Source of the DNA: Gammaproteobacteria bacterium
GTDB lineage: Bacteria > Pseudomonadota > Gammaproteobacteria > Pseudomonadales > Azotimanducaceae
Length of the DNA stretch: 64,000 nt
Assembly (NCBI GenBank): GCA_002690865.1
Contig: NZGG01000015.1
Coordinates: 1 to 64,000 of the forward strand
Direction of reading: 5' to 3'
A program made the translations under genes and the position numbers. Position 1 is the stretch's first letter, and each line of letters begins with the position of its first letter. Below the pieces are notes generated by a model. It ran no database searches and was not told the DNA's origin. It saw nothing but the letters and a program-made list of their open reading frames with translations. Positions 21,182-29,490 of this stretch are shown piece by piece.

Positions 21182-22447
21182 GTGTTATCCCAAGAAGACA
21201 ATTTCTCTATGCTGTTATCTGATAAATATCAGTCAGTTCGTTCTCATTCTTTAAAAATTTGCGCGCCTTTGGAGATCGAAGATTATTTGATCCAACCAAT
21301 GGAAGATGCAAGTCCTCCCAAATGGCATTTAGCTCATACGACTTGGTTTTTTGAAACCTTTTTGCTAGTCCCCTTTCTTAAAGATTACGAGGTTTTTTCT
21401 CAGCCTTTCGAATTCATGTTTAATTCTTATTACAATGGTATAGGGCCTCAATATCCTCGAAGTAAACGCGGTTTGTTATCCCGGCCAACTTTGGAAAAAA
21501 TCATAGATTATCGTGCTTACGTTGATAGACATATAAGTTCATTACTCGACAAAGCTTTAACTCCAGAAATATATTTTCGAATTACTCTAGGTATAAATCA
21601 TGAGCAACAGCATCAGGAGTTATTTTTCACCGATTTAAAATATAATTTTGGACACAATCCCCTGTTGCCTGCGTACTGTCAACACAGTAGATCAGGCTTA
21701 AGTTTGGATGAGGCTATGACCTTCTCAGAGTTCGATGGAGGAATCTACGAAATAGGAGCTAATCCTAAGCCTGAATTTTGTTTTGATAATGAAACCCCGC
21801 GCCATCAGGTCTTGGTTAAAGATTTTTCCTTAGCTAATCGATTGGTTACTAACGTGGAATATTTAGAGTTCATTAATGATGGTGGCTATGAGCGTCCTGA
21901 ACTATGGTTATCCGATGGCTGGAATAAACTTTCTGGTTTAAAAGAAAGCAGATGGAATGCCCCTTTGTATTGGTGCAATCATGATGGTGGTTTTAAAGAG
22001 TATACTTTAGGCGGAATGCACGACATTGCTTCAGACGTCCCAGTTTGTCATGTTAGCGCATACGAGGCAGATGCGTTTGCGCGTTGGAAAAACTGTCGTT
22101 TACCAACAGAAATAGAATGGGAGATAGCTGCGAATGATCAACCGAAGGACGGCAATTTTATGGATTCCCAAACATATCATCCAATTCCTGCTCTAAATTC
22201 TAGTATGGATGGATTATTTGGTAATCTTTGGGAGTGGACTCGAAGTAGTTATGCCCCTTATCCGGGGTTTAAGTCTTTTGATGGTCAATTAGGTGAATAT
22301 AATGGTAAGTTTATGGCGAATCAGCTCGTTTTGAGAGGTGGTTCATGCGTTACTCCGCGTGACCATATCCGTATAACCTATAGAAACTTTTTCTATCCTG
22401 CAGACCGCTGGCAGTTTTCTGGTATTAGATTAGCAAGTGATGATTAA
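21182..22447 (+). CDS. egtB: Ergothioneine biosynthesis sulfoxide synthase EgtB
   Basis: EgtB is a non-heme iron enzyme that joins hercynine (trimethylhistidine) to gamma-glutamylcysteine or cysteine with oxygen. It has an N-terminal DinB-like domain containing KWHLAHTTWFFETF and the iron-ligand motif NHEQQHQELF. This is followed by a C-terminal formylglycine-enzyme-like fold with RLPTEIEWEIAA and LRGGSCVTPRDHIR. The start is GTG 21182 (TTG 21179 is equally in frame), with AGAAGG a few bases upstream. Its stop shares a base with the egtD start. It lacks the fused methyltransferase of OvoA, which favours EgtB. Confidence 0.93.
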   Translation: MLSQEDNFSMLLSDKYQSVRSHSLKICAPLEIEDYLIQPMEDASPPKWHLAHTTWFFETFLLVPFLKDYEVFSQPFEFMFNSYYNGIGPQYPRSKRGLLSRPTLEKIIDYRAYVDRHISSLLDKALTPEIYFRITLGINHEQQHQELFFTDLKYNFGHNPLLPAYCQHSRSGLSLDEAMTFSEFDGGIYEIGANPKPEFCFDNETPRHQVLVKDFSLANRLVTNVEYLEFINDGGYERPELWLSDGWNKLSGLKESRWNAPLYWCNHDGGFKEYTLGGMHDIASDVPVCHVSAYEADAFARWKNCRLPTEIEWEIAANDQPKDGNFMDSQTYHPIPALNSSMDGLFGNLWEWTRSSYAPYPGFKSFDGQLGEYNGKFMANQLVLRGGSCVTPRDHIRITYRNFFYPADRWQFSGIRLASDD

Positions 22448-23397
22448 TGTCGTATAAGTCGCTTCATTTTTATGAAATTGAAAATGCCATCGAAGATTCG
22501 CTGGAGGAAGTACTGCGTGGCCTAATTGGAAAACAGAAAATGATCCCCCCAAAGTACTTTTATGATGAGGTAGGATCAAACCTCTTTGTTGGTATTACAG
22601 AACAACCAGAGTATTATCTTACTAGGACAGAAGTAGATATATTTCGGTGTTATTTATTAGAAATTGTTGAAGAGATAGGCACGAACTGTCTTCTAATTGA
22701 GTATGGTAGTGGTAACAGCGAGAAAATTCGTGTTCTCTTGGAAAGTCTTAGACCCTGTGCCTATGTTCCTCTCGATATATCAAAGCAATATCTAGCTACG
22801 GCTGCAAGGAGTTTGGCAAAAGAATACCCTTGGCTTCAAATACATGCGATTTGCTTAGATTTTACGGACGAATTTGAGCTTCCTTTCTCTTTAAACGCTA
22901 AGCGAGTTGGTTTTTTCCCAGGTTCTAGTATAGGCAATTTTAGTCGATTAGAAGCGGCGAATTTTCTGGGGCGTGTGAGGCGTTTGGTAGGAGAAGATGG
23001 AGGCATGCTTATAGGCGTGGATTTAAAGAAGGACCCTATAATCTTGAGACAAGCTTATAACGACGCGAAGGGGATTACCCGCGCTTTTAATCTTAATGTA
23101 CTTAATCATATAAACAAAAAGTTTAGGGCTGATTTCGACATAAATAAATTTGAGCATCTTGCTGAATATCAGCGCGAAAACGGTTGTGTAGCTATGTACT
23201 TAAGCAGTATAGAAAATCAAAAAGTTAATATGGGAGGTAGTGAGATTTCCTTGGCTTGCGGTGAACAAATCCATACTGAAAATTCTCATAAGTACTCGGT
23301 AGATGAGTTTGCTAGCATGGCTCGAGAGTCAGGATTCAGTAACCAAAAAGTATGGACAGATTCCAATACTTGGTTCGGCATTTTTTATCTTTCATAG
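22447..23397 (+). CDS. egtD: L-histidine N(alpha)-methyltransferase EgtD
   Basis: EgtD trimethylates histidine with S-adenosylmethionine to give hercynine, the substrate of EgtB. The 316-residue protein has the family's substrate loop PPKYFYDEVGSNLF near residue 35, the SAM site LIEYGSGNSEKIR, and FFPGSSIGNF, LIGVDLKKD further on. It is translationally coupled to egtB (TAATG), so the pair forms a compact ergothioneine operon. The dipeptide-processing EgtC and a C-S lyase EgtE are not adjacent. The 3' end overlaps thrB on the other strand by 13 bases. Confidence 0.93.
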   Translation: MSYKSLHFYEIENAIEDSLEEVLRGLIGKQKMIPPKYFYDEVGSNLFVGITEQPEYYLTRTEVDIFRCYLLEIVEEIGTNCLLIEYGSGNSEKIRVLLESLRPCAYVPLDISKQYLATAARSLAKEYPWLQIHAICLDFTDEFELPFSLNAKRVGFFPGSSIGNFSRLEAANFLGRVRRLVGEDGGMLIGVDLKKDPIILRQAYNDAKGITRAFNLNVLNHINKKFRADFDINKFEHLAEYQRENGCVAMYLSSIENQKVNMGGSEISLACGEQIHTENSHKYSVDEFASMARESGFSNQKVWTDSNTWFGIFYLS

Positions 23398-24317
23398 TCA
23401 TATTGATATAGTTGTCGGGTGAGACTCAAGTATTCTTCTGGGTCTTTTAAACGGGCACCAGACTTATCTCGCTTTTGTCTTGTAAGAGCTAGTCGGGCTG
23501 CAGAGAAGATTCGGTATTTGGTCAAGTTTTTTAGTTCTTCTTCCTCAAGCGCTCGCACCTCAGAATATCCATCGAGAAAAGCATCACCTCGAGATTTCAC
23601 TAGTCCTCCATTTTTATTAACACACCAATCATTTATTGCAATTGCAACATCCTGTAACAAAAAATCGTTACAGGCATTAAAAAAATCTAGAATAGCGAGG
23701 GCCTCATTTGCCTTAAATAGAACGTTGTCACGAAACAGATCACCATGAATAATGCCGCTTGGTAAATCGTTATCCTGTGCTATTCGATAATCTTGCGTAA
23801 TCTCGTTAAGCATAATAACGTCACTTTTAGAAAGGTCTTCGGTATTTTCAGTGATAGTCATTTCCATCCAGTCAGGCGAATATGGGTTGTCACGAAAGCA
23901 TTCTTCTGTGGATAAATTAAGATGAATTGTTGCTAACGTCTTACCTAGAATTTGGCACTGATCGGTTGATGGGTCCCGAACATGCATTCCTTTCAGTCTT
24001 GGAGTTAGCAGAGTAGGTTTCCCGCAAAAAATCGTTGAAGTCATACCATCCAGTGTTCGTTTTGGTACCGGAACAGGAATTCCAGATGAAGATAGGCGTT
24101 GAAGAATTTGGCTAAAGAAAGAGAGTTCTTCTAGACCAAGCTGTTCGATAATGGAAAGTACATATTCCCTCTTTGTATTATGTTCAATCATGGTTACAAA
24201 ATAGTTTGAATTTTCGATACCCTCTGTGATGGGTTCGAAGGATTCTAGATCTCCTATTCCAAACATTCGAACGTAACCTATTAGTGCTTCCCTAGTGAAT
24301 GTCGTATATGCAGCCAT
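23385..24317 (-). CDS. thrB: Homoserine kinase, type II (APH-like fold)
   Basis: The enzyme phosphorylates homoserine in threonine synthesis. The 310-residue protein belongs to the aminoglycoside phosphotransferase-fold ThrB found in Pseudomonas, not the GHMP-type of E. coli. It begins with YTTFTREALIGYVRMFGIGDL. The phosphate-transfer motif is GIIHGDLFRDNVLF and the metal motif is AILDFFNACND. ThrC is encoded about 8 kb away, at 32315. In Pseudomonas too, thrB lies next to polA. Confidence 0.93.
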   Translation of the reverse strand: MAAYTTFTREALIGYVRMFGIGDLESFEPITEGIENSNYFVTMIEHNTKREYVLSIIEQLGLEELSFFSQILQRLSSSGIPVPVPKRTLDGMTSTIFCGKPTLLTPRLKGMHVRDPSTDQCQILGKTLATIHLNLSTEECFRDNPYSPDWMEMTITENTEDLSKSDVIMLNEITQDYRIAQDNDLPSGIIHGDLFRDNVLFKANEALAILDFFNACNDFLLQDVAIAINDWCVNKNGGLVKSRGDAFLDGYSEVRALEEEELKNLTKYRIFSAARLALTRQKRDKSGARLKDPEEYLSLTRQLYQYDYER

Positions 24318-24446
24318 TAATCTTATCCTTCAAGGAGCACCTCATATTTTAATGTTATAGATAGTTTGTATTGTTAAGAATCATTGTTGAATAAAGCCTT
24401 CGCTTCAAAGTATGGTTTACAGATCTACTTTTTGGATTTGAGCCAC

Positions 24447-27134
24447 ATGAAGAATCATTATCAGCTGGTACTTATTGATGGGTCATCGTACCTTTTTAGA
24501 GCATTCCATGCACTACCCCCTTTGGTGACTACCAAAGGCTATCCAACTGGCGCGGTAAAGGGCGTAATAAGTATGGTTCGCAAGTTGATGAGCGATTATC
24601 CAGACAGTCATGTCGTTTGTATCTTTGATGCAAGTGGCAAATCTTTTCGTAACGAAATTTATCCTGATTACAAAGCTAATCGCCGGGCTATGCCGGATGA
24701 TTTACGAATTCAAATCACTCCTATTTTTAATATTATCCGGAAAATGGGGATACCGCTCTTAAGTGTAGAAGGTGTAGAAGCCGATGACGTCATCGGTACC
24801 TTGGCGAGTCAGGCAACAGCATTGGGTATGGATGTATTAATTTCAACTGGTGATAAAGATATGGCTCAACTCGTCAATGAGCACGTAACATTAATAAATA
24901 CTATGACAGATTCTCTTATGGACGAGACGGGCGTTATTAAAAAGTTTGGTGTTAGACCGGACCAAATTATTGACTATTTAGCTCTTGTAGGGGATTCATC
25001 AGACAATATACCCGGTGTACCTAAGTGTGGACCAAAGACAGCAGAAAGGTGGCTTACAGAGTATCAAAGCATAACGGAATTAATTAAGAATGCGGACCTT
25101 GTTAAAGGGAAGATAGGCCATAACCTCCGAGAAAATCAGGATCAATTATTGTTATCTGCACGACTTGCGACCATAAAATGTGATGTGAGCCTTGATTGTA
25201 ATGTGCAAGATCTAAAATTAGAGAGCATGGATTCTCCTGGTCTACTGGAAATTTTTACTGAATTGGAACTCAGATCTTGGATCGAGGAGTTTGAGGACAC
25301 CTCTGATAAAGATAACCAGAAAAACACACTAGACGATATTGATTACACAATAATTTTAACTGGTGACGAATTTGAAAACTGGCTAGGAGGTCTCAACCAT
25401 TCGCTACCACTTGCAGTTCACCTTGAAACTACAAATGAAAATTATATGGAAGCTGAGCTTGTTGGTTTATCGTTTTGTCAAGCACAGGGTTGCGCCGTAT
25501 ATATTCCCTTGTTGCATGAATACGACGGAGTACCTAGTCAGCTTTCCAGTGAATTTATTGTAAAGAAACTTACTGTAGTACTTTCTGAATACCAGTTTGT
25601 TGGTCACAACTTAAAATATGTGACCAGTATTCTTTCAAAATACGGTCTCGCCTTTAACGGTAGTTTTGATGTAATGCTAGCTTCTTATGTGCTGAACTCG
25701 ATTGGATCAAAACATGATATAGCCGATTTAGCTCTGCAGCACTTGGGTCTGACAAAATTTCAATATTCAAATAATATTAACAATGATCGAAAACAAAAAT
25801 CTGTTCGTCAATTGGATATATTTGACGTGGGACATTATGCGTCGGAACTAGCTGATATAGTTCTTCGTCTATCTAACGCTCTGCGACGGGCGCTGGATGA
25901 GCAATTAACACTCAATCAGATAATGCAAGACTTGGAAATGCCTCTTTTAGTTATACTTTCGCGCATAGAAAGAAGTGGAGTGTTATTGGATCCTGCTCTT
26001 CTTGAAGCACAAAGTAATGAGCTGAAAGATCGGATGTATGACTTAGAGCAGCAGGCTTATCAGTTAGCTGATGAGGAGTTTAATCTTGGTTCTCCAAAGC
26101 AGCTACAACAAATTTTTTTCAATAAGCTGAATCTACCAGTTTTAAAAAAAACGCCAAAAGGCCAGCCCTCGACAGCAGAGCCGGTTTTACAGGAACTAGC
26201 ATTAGAATACCAACTACCCCGTATTATCCTGGAATACCGTGGTATATCGAAACTCAAAAGCACTTATACTGATTCACTACCAAAGCAGATTAATGCGCAA
26301 ACTGGGAGAATACACACTTCATATCAGCAAGCAGTTACGGCTACAGGGAGACTGTCTAGTATCGACCCAAATTTACAAAATATTCCAATTCGAACTGATG
26401 AAGGTAGGCGAGTTCGTAAGGCATTTATTTCTGGGGAGGGCAATGTATTGGTGGCGGCAGATTATTCCCAAATAGAATTGAGAATCATGGCGCACTTATC
26501 AGGGGACTCTGGCCTTGTATCTGCTTTTAACAATGATCTCGACATCCACAGTGCGACCGCCGCAGAAGTTTTTGGAATTAGTTTGGATGACGTTAAGGAC
26601 TCTCAGCGCCGACGTGCTAAAGCTATAAATTTCGGACTAATCTATGGAATGTCGGCCTTTGGTTTAGCTCGTCAACTAAATATACCTCTCAATGATGCCC
26701 AAGATTATATTGATATGTATTTTGAGCGATATCCGGGAGTAAAACACTACATGGACCAGGTGAAAAAATTGGCCAGTGAACAGGGTTTTGTGGAGACAAT
26801 ATTTGGGCGTAGGCTTTATCTACCAGAAATAAATGCAAGTAACTTTCAGCGCCGTCAAGCTGCAGAAAGAACGGCAATAAATGCTCCGATGCAAGGTAGC
26901 GCAGCAGATATAATCAAGAAAGCTATGATTAATGTTGACAATTGGATCAAAGTTTCGAGTGTAGATGCTCGAATAATTATGCAGGTGCATGATGAGCTGG
27001 TGTTAGAAGTTAAAGATCCATATAAGGATGAAGTGATGCAAGCACTTAAAGAGCATATGTCGTCTGCAGCAACTTTAATTATCCCCTTGGTTGTGGAGAC
27101 AGGTTCAGGAAAAAACTGGGACGATGCGCATTGA
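24447..27134 (+). CDS. polA: DNA polymerase I, with a degenerate proofreading domain
   Basis: Pol I processes Okazaki fragments and fills repair gaps. I start at ATG 24447 (895 residues, beginning MKNHYQLVLIDGSSYLFRAF). An in-frame TTG at 24384 would add 21 unusual residues. The 5' nuclease domain (ADDVIGTLA, STGDKDMAQLV, GDSSDNIPGVPKCGPKTA) and the polymerase domain (ADYSQIELRIMAHLSGD, RRRAKAINFGLIYGMS, QVHDELVLEV) look intact. In the 3'-5' exonuclease domain three of the E. coli catalytic residues are replaced: D355 by His (codon 25419), D424 by Val (25620) and D501 by Leu (25848). E357 and Y497 remain. Proofreading is therefore predicted to be lost. Confidence 0.97.
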   Translation: MKNHYQLVLIDGSSYLFRAFHALPPLVTTKGYPTGAVKGVISMVRKLMSDYPDSHVVCIFDASGKSFRNEIYPDYKANRRAMPDDLRIQITPIFNIIRKMGIPLLSVEGVEADDVIGTLASQATALGMDVLISTGDKDMAQLVNEHVTLINTMTDSLMDETGVIKKFGVRPDQIIDYLALVGDSSDNIPGVPKCGPKTAERWLTEYQSITELIKNADLVKGKIGHNLRENQDQLLLSARLATIKCDVSLDCNVQDLKLESMDSPGLLEIFTELELRSWIEEFEDTSDKDNQKNTLDDIDYTIILTGDEFENWLGGLNHSLPLAVHLETTNENYMEAELVGLSFCQAQGCAVYIPLLHEYDGVPSQLSSEFIVKKLTVVLSEYQFVGHNLKYVTSILSKYGLAFNGSFDVMLASYVLNSIGSKHDIADLALQHLGLTKFQYSNNINNDRKQKSVRQLDIFDVGHYASELADIVLRLSNALRRALDEQLTLNQIMQDLEMPLLVILSRIERSGVLLDPALLEAQSNELKDRMYDLEQQAYQLADEEFNLGSPKQLQQIFFNKLNLPVLKKTPKGQPSTAEPVLQELALEYQLPRIILEYRGISKLKSTYTDSLPKQINAQTGRIHTSYQQAVTATGRLSSIDPNLQNIPIRTDEGRRVRKAFISGEGNVLVAADYSQIELRIMAHLSGDSGLVSAFNNDLDIHSATAAEVFGISLDDVKDSQRRRAKAINFGLIYGMSAFGLARQLNIPLNDAQDYIDMYFERYPGVKHYMDQVKKLASEQGFVETIFGRRLYLPEINASNFQRRQAAERTAINAPMQGSAADIIKKAMINVDNWIKVSSVDARIIMQVHDELVLEVKDPYKDEVMQALKEHMSSAATLIIPLVVETGSGKNWDDAH

Positions 27135-27136
27135 GG

Positions 27137-27164
27137 GAACTTTTTTCGTTGCTTGCGATCTTAA
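27137..27164 (+). promoter_or_regulatory. Sigma-E (RpoE/AlgU)-type promoter for the small RNA
   Basis: GAACTT at 27137-27142 and TCTTAA at 27159-27164 are separated by exactly 16 bases. This matches the extracytoplasmic stress sigma consensus GAACTT-N16/17-TCTNA of Pseudomonas AlgU and E. coli sigma E. It begins 3 bases after the polA stop and points toward the hairpins and terminator downstream. Confidence 0.6.
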
Positions 27165-27170
27165 ATACAG

Positions 27171-27293
27171 GCGAATTTTGGTTTACTTGTATTAGGAAAA
27201 ATTTTGACCCCTGCAGCTTCGGTTATTTTGCCCCCAAAATCTACCGAAGTGGGACTCTGGGCTTGTCCCCGAAAGCGTCCAGAGTCCCTTTTT
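27171..27293 (+). ncRNA. Candidate sigma-E-dependent small RNA at the Spot 42/ErsA locus
   Basis: The polA-engB gap carries a promoter-like element (27137-27164), an internal two-part hairpin and a strong terminator. The hairpin pairs CTTCGGT (27217-27223) with ACCGAAG (27243-27249), and inside it ATTTTG (27225-27230) with CAAAAT (27235-27240). The inner loop is four C residues. The transcript would be about 120-125 nucleotides. Spot 42 of enterobacteria and the AlgU-dependent ErsA of Pseudomonas lie between polA and engB at this same position. The start is estimated as a few bases past the -10 element. Expression and identity are inferred. Confidence 0.6.
27251..27293 (+). terminator. Rho-independent terminator
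   Basis: GGGACTCTGG at 27251-27260 pairs perfectly with CCAGAGTCCC at 27279-27288 across an 18-base loop and is followed by five T residues (27289-27293). It is oriented to end the candidate small RNA (and polA read-through). It lies only 6 bases from the convergent engB stop. Confidence 0.9.
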
Positions 27294-27299
27294 AAATCT

Positions 27300-27890
27300 T
27301 CAAGCTTGGCTAAATAGGATTAACAGCCTAGACATTAGTGTTTCCAGACCAATGTTTTTTGTAGCCGAAAACAGTTGAGTTGACACGGTCTCCGGTGTCG
27401 CTTTCTCTAGCTCAAGGAGTGCTTTGTTCTGAGCGCCCCTTTTTAGTTTATCTGCCTTCGTTAATAAAATATGGAGTGGCGTATGCGTTGTGTAACACCA
27501 TTCTATAACCGTATCATCGAATTTTTTTAACGGATGCCTGATATCCATAAGTAAGATCAAGCCTTTCAATGAATTTCGTTCTCTAAGATAACTATCAAGA
27601 TTGGTTTGCCAGTCAGTTTTTATTTTCTTTGGTACTCGAGCGTAGCCAAATCCAGGGAGGTCGACGATCCTAAATTCACTATTTAGTTGAAAAAAATTAA
27701 TAAGTTGTGTTCTACCAGGAGTTTTACTGGTCCGCGCTAACTTATTTTGGCCTGTTAGGCGATTTATCGCACTAGATTTGCCAGCGTTTGATCGTCCACA
27801 GAAGGCGATTTCGGAACCAACATCAGCTGGACAGGAAGCAAGTGTCGTTGCACTCGTGAGGAACCTCGCTTCGTGAAATAAATTACTCAT
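27300..27890 (-). CDS. engB: Ribosome biogenesis GTP-binding protein (EngB/YsxC)
   Basis: EngB is a TRAFAC-class GTPase involved in assembly of the large ribosomal subunit. The 196-residue protein shows G1 GRSNAGKSSAINRL, G2 region TPGRTQLINFF, G3 DLPGFGYARVPK and G4 TKADKLKRG. It faces polA convergently across the small RNA locus, as in enterobacteria and Pseudomonas, and is divergent from the cytochrome c4 gene. Confidence 0.96.
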   Translation of the reverse strand: MSNLFHEARFLTSATTLASCPADVGSEIAFCGRSNAGKSSAINRLTGQNKLARTSKTPGRTQLINFFQLNSEFRIVDLPGFGYARVPKKIKTDWQTNLDSYLRERNSLKGLILLMDIRHPLKKFDDTVIEWCYTTHTPLHILLTKADKLKRGAQNKALLELEKATPETVSTQLFSATKNIGLETLMSRLLILFSQA

Positions 27891-27973
27891 GATGCTTTTA
27901 GAGTGAATAGTTTAGGCATTAGATGCTTAGTTTATATATACTTTAAAGTAATTTTATCATTGCTTGGTGTTAC

Positions 27974-28582
27974 ATGCTGCTGTTACAAATTTTGGGTACT
28001 ATGATTCTGTTTTCTAGCTCTATAGGCGCATCTGCATCGGGTGATGCTGAGAGTGGGGAATCTCTAACATTGATTTGTTCTGGTTGCCATGGTGTTGATG
28101 GAAACAGTCCGATGGGTACTTTCCCCAATATCGCTGGACAAAATCATGAATATTTATTGAAACAGCTGCGCGACATTAAATCTGGCGCTCGTGTCGCCGC
28201 GATGATGACTGGAATTTTGGATAACTTAGATGATCAGCAATTAAAAGATATTGCAGCGTTCTATAGTCAACAGGAAGGAAAAATTGGTCAGACCGATCCC
28301 GAGTTAGTGAGTTTAGGTGAATCGATCTACCGTGCAGGTATAAAGAGAAAGCAAGTTGCTGCATGTGCGGCATGCCACTCTCCTAATGGCAGTGGTAACG
28401 GGCCTGCTGGATTTCCCTCCTTAAGTGGGCAGTGGCCAGAATACACAGCAAGCCAGCTAAAAGCATTTCGCTCTGGTCAGCGCTCCAACGATGGTGACTC
28501 TCGCATGATGCGTATTACCTCTATGGATCTTTCAGATCGAGAAATAGAAGCCATAGCATCTTATTTGTCAGGTTTGTATTAA
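27974..28582 (+). CDS. Di-heme cytochrome c4, periplasmic
   Basis: Cytochrome c4 carries electrons to terminal oxidases in the periplasm. The 202-residue precursor has a signal peptide (about residues 1-22) and two heme c sites, CSGCH at 35-39 and CAACH at 131-135, in two homologous halves. Candidate axial methionines lie in ARVAAMMTGIL and SRMMRITS. The order engB / cytochrome c4 / dsbA resembles Pseudomonas. Confidence 0.93.
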   Translation: MLLLQILGTMILFSSSIGASASGDAESGESLTLICSGCHGVDGNSPMGTFPNIAGQNHEYLLKQLRDIKSGARVAAMMTGILDNLDDQQLKDIAAFYSQQEGKIGQTDPELVSLGESIYRAGIKRKQVAACAACHSPNGSGNGPAGFPSLSGQWPEYTASQLKAFRSGQRSNDGDSRMMRITSMDLSDREIEAIASYLSGLY

Positions 28583-28630
28583 TTGGCATATAAAGATGGT
28601 TTTTCCTGACAAATTTTCTTTGGAGTTAAA

Positions 28631-29290
28631 ATGATATTATCTTATCGCCTAACTATCTTTAGATTGTTCATCAGTTGTCTAATTTCTTTGTGTCCCATTT
28701 TTGTTATTGCTACAGATTTGAAGTTTGAGGATGGGACTCATTACGTCACTTTAAAAATTCCTATTGCTACTAAGTATGACGATAAAATTGAGGTTACTGA
28801 GTATTTTTCTTACGGATGTCCTGCCTGTTATCAGTTTGAGTCAGTCATATCAGTTTGGGTTATGAGTCTGGCTAATGATGTGGAATTCAATCGCACTCCG
28901 GCAATCTGGAATGAGCCTTACAAGCTTTACGCGCAAACTTACTATACAGCCGAGGCGCTAAATATCTTAGAGCAGATTCACCCAGCATTATTTAACGCCA
29001 TTCAAAAACAACTTCTTGGAGATCCTAAAGAGATGGCTATCTTCTTTTCAGACTATGGGGTCGATCCAATCGATTTTGCAAGAGTGTTTAATTCATTTGG
29101 TGTGCGAACGCGTTTACAGCAGGCAGAGGCGAGGGGACGTGCCTATAGAGCAGCAGGTGTTCCAGCGATCATCGTTAACGGTAAGTACAGGATAACCGGC
29201 CAAATGGCCGGTTCTAAGGGAGAGATGTTGCTCGTGGCGGATTATTTAGTCCAGATCGAACGTGAGGCTATTGGTGCTAAAGACAACTAA
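28631..29290 (+). CDS. dsbA: Thiol:disulfide interchange protein DsbA family, CPAC active site
   Basis: DsbA introduces disulfides into secreted proteins and is reoxidised by DsbB. The 219-residue precursor has a signal peptide (about residues 1-28). The redox motif is C63-P-A-C66 in YFSYGCPACYQFE, and the cis-proline loop is GVPAIIVNGKYRI. Classical gammaproteobacterial DsbA has CPHC, and replacement of His by Ala is expected to alter the redox potential. The start has a GGAG ribosome site 6 bases upstream. A dsbB gene lies at 47784-48281. Confidence 0.9.
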   Translation: MILSYRLTIFRLFISCLISLCPIFVIATDLKFEDGTHYVTLKIPIATKYDDKIEVTEYFSYGCPACYQFESVISVWVMSLANDVEFNRTPAIWNEPYKLYAQTYYTAEALNILEQIHPALFNAIQKQLLGDPKEMAIFFSDYGVDPIDFARVFNSFGVRTRLQQAEARGRAYRAAGVPAIIVNGKYRITGQMAGSKGEMLLVADYLVQIEREAIGAKDN

Positions 29291-29490
29291 AAGAATTTAA
29301 GTTTGCGGTCTTTGCAATAAGTTCCATTGAATCAGCTTTTGCATTCGCATAGAATTTAATATGGCACTGCGATGGAAAGTTGTTTTCATGGACCTCAAAC
29401 TTATTGCCTTGCACTCCCCTTATTTAAAGTCAATATCAAAGTTCTTTCGCATGCCATTTACCATCATGGTCGCGAGCTATGGAGTAATAA

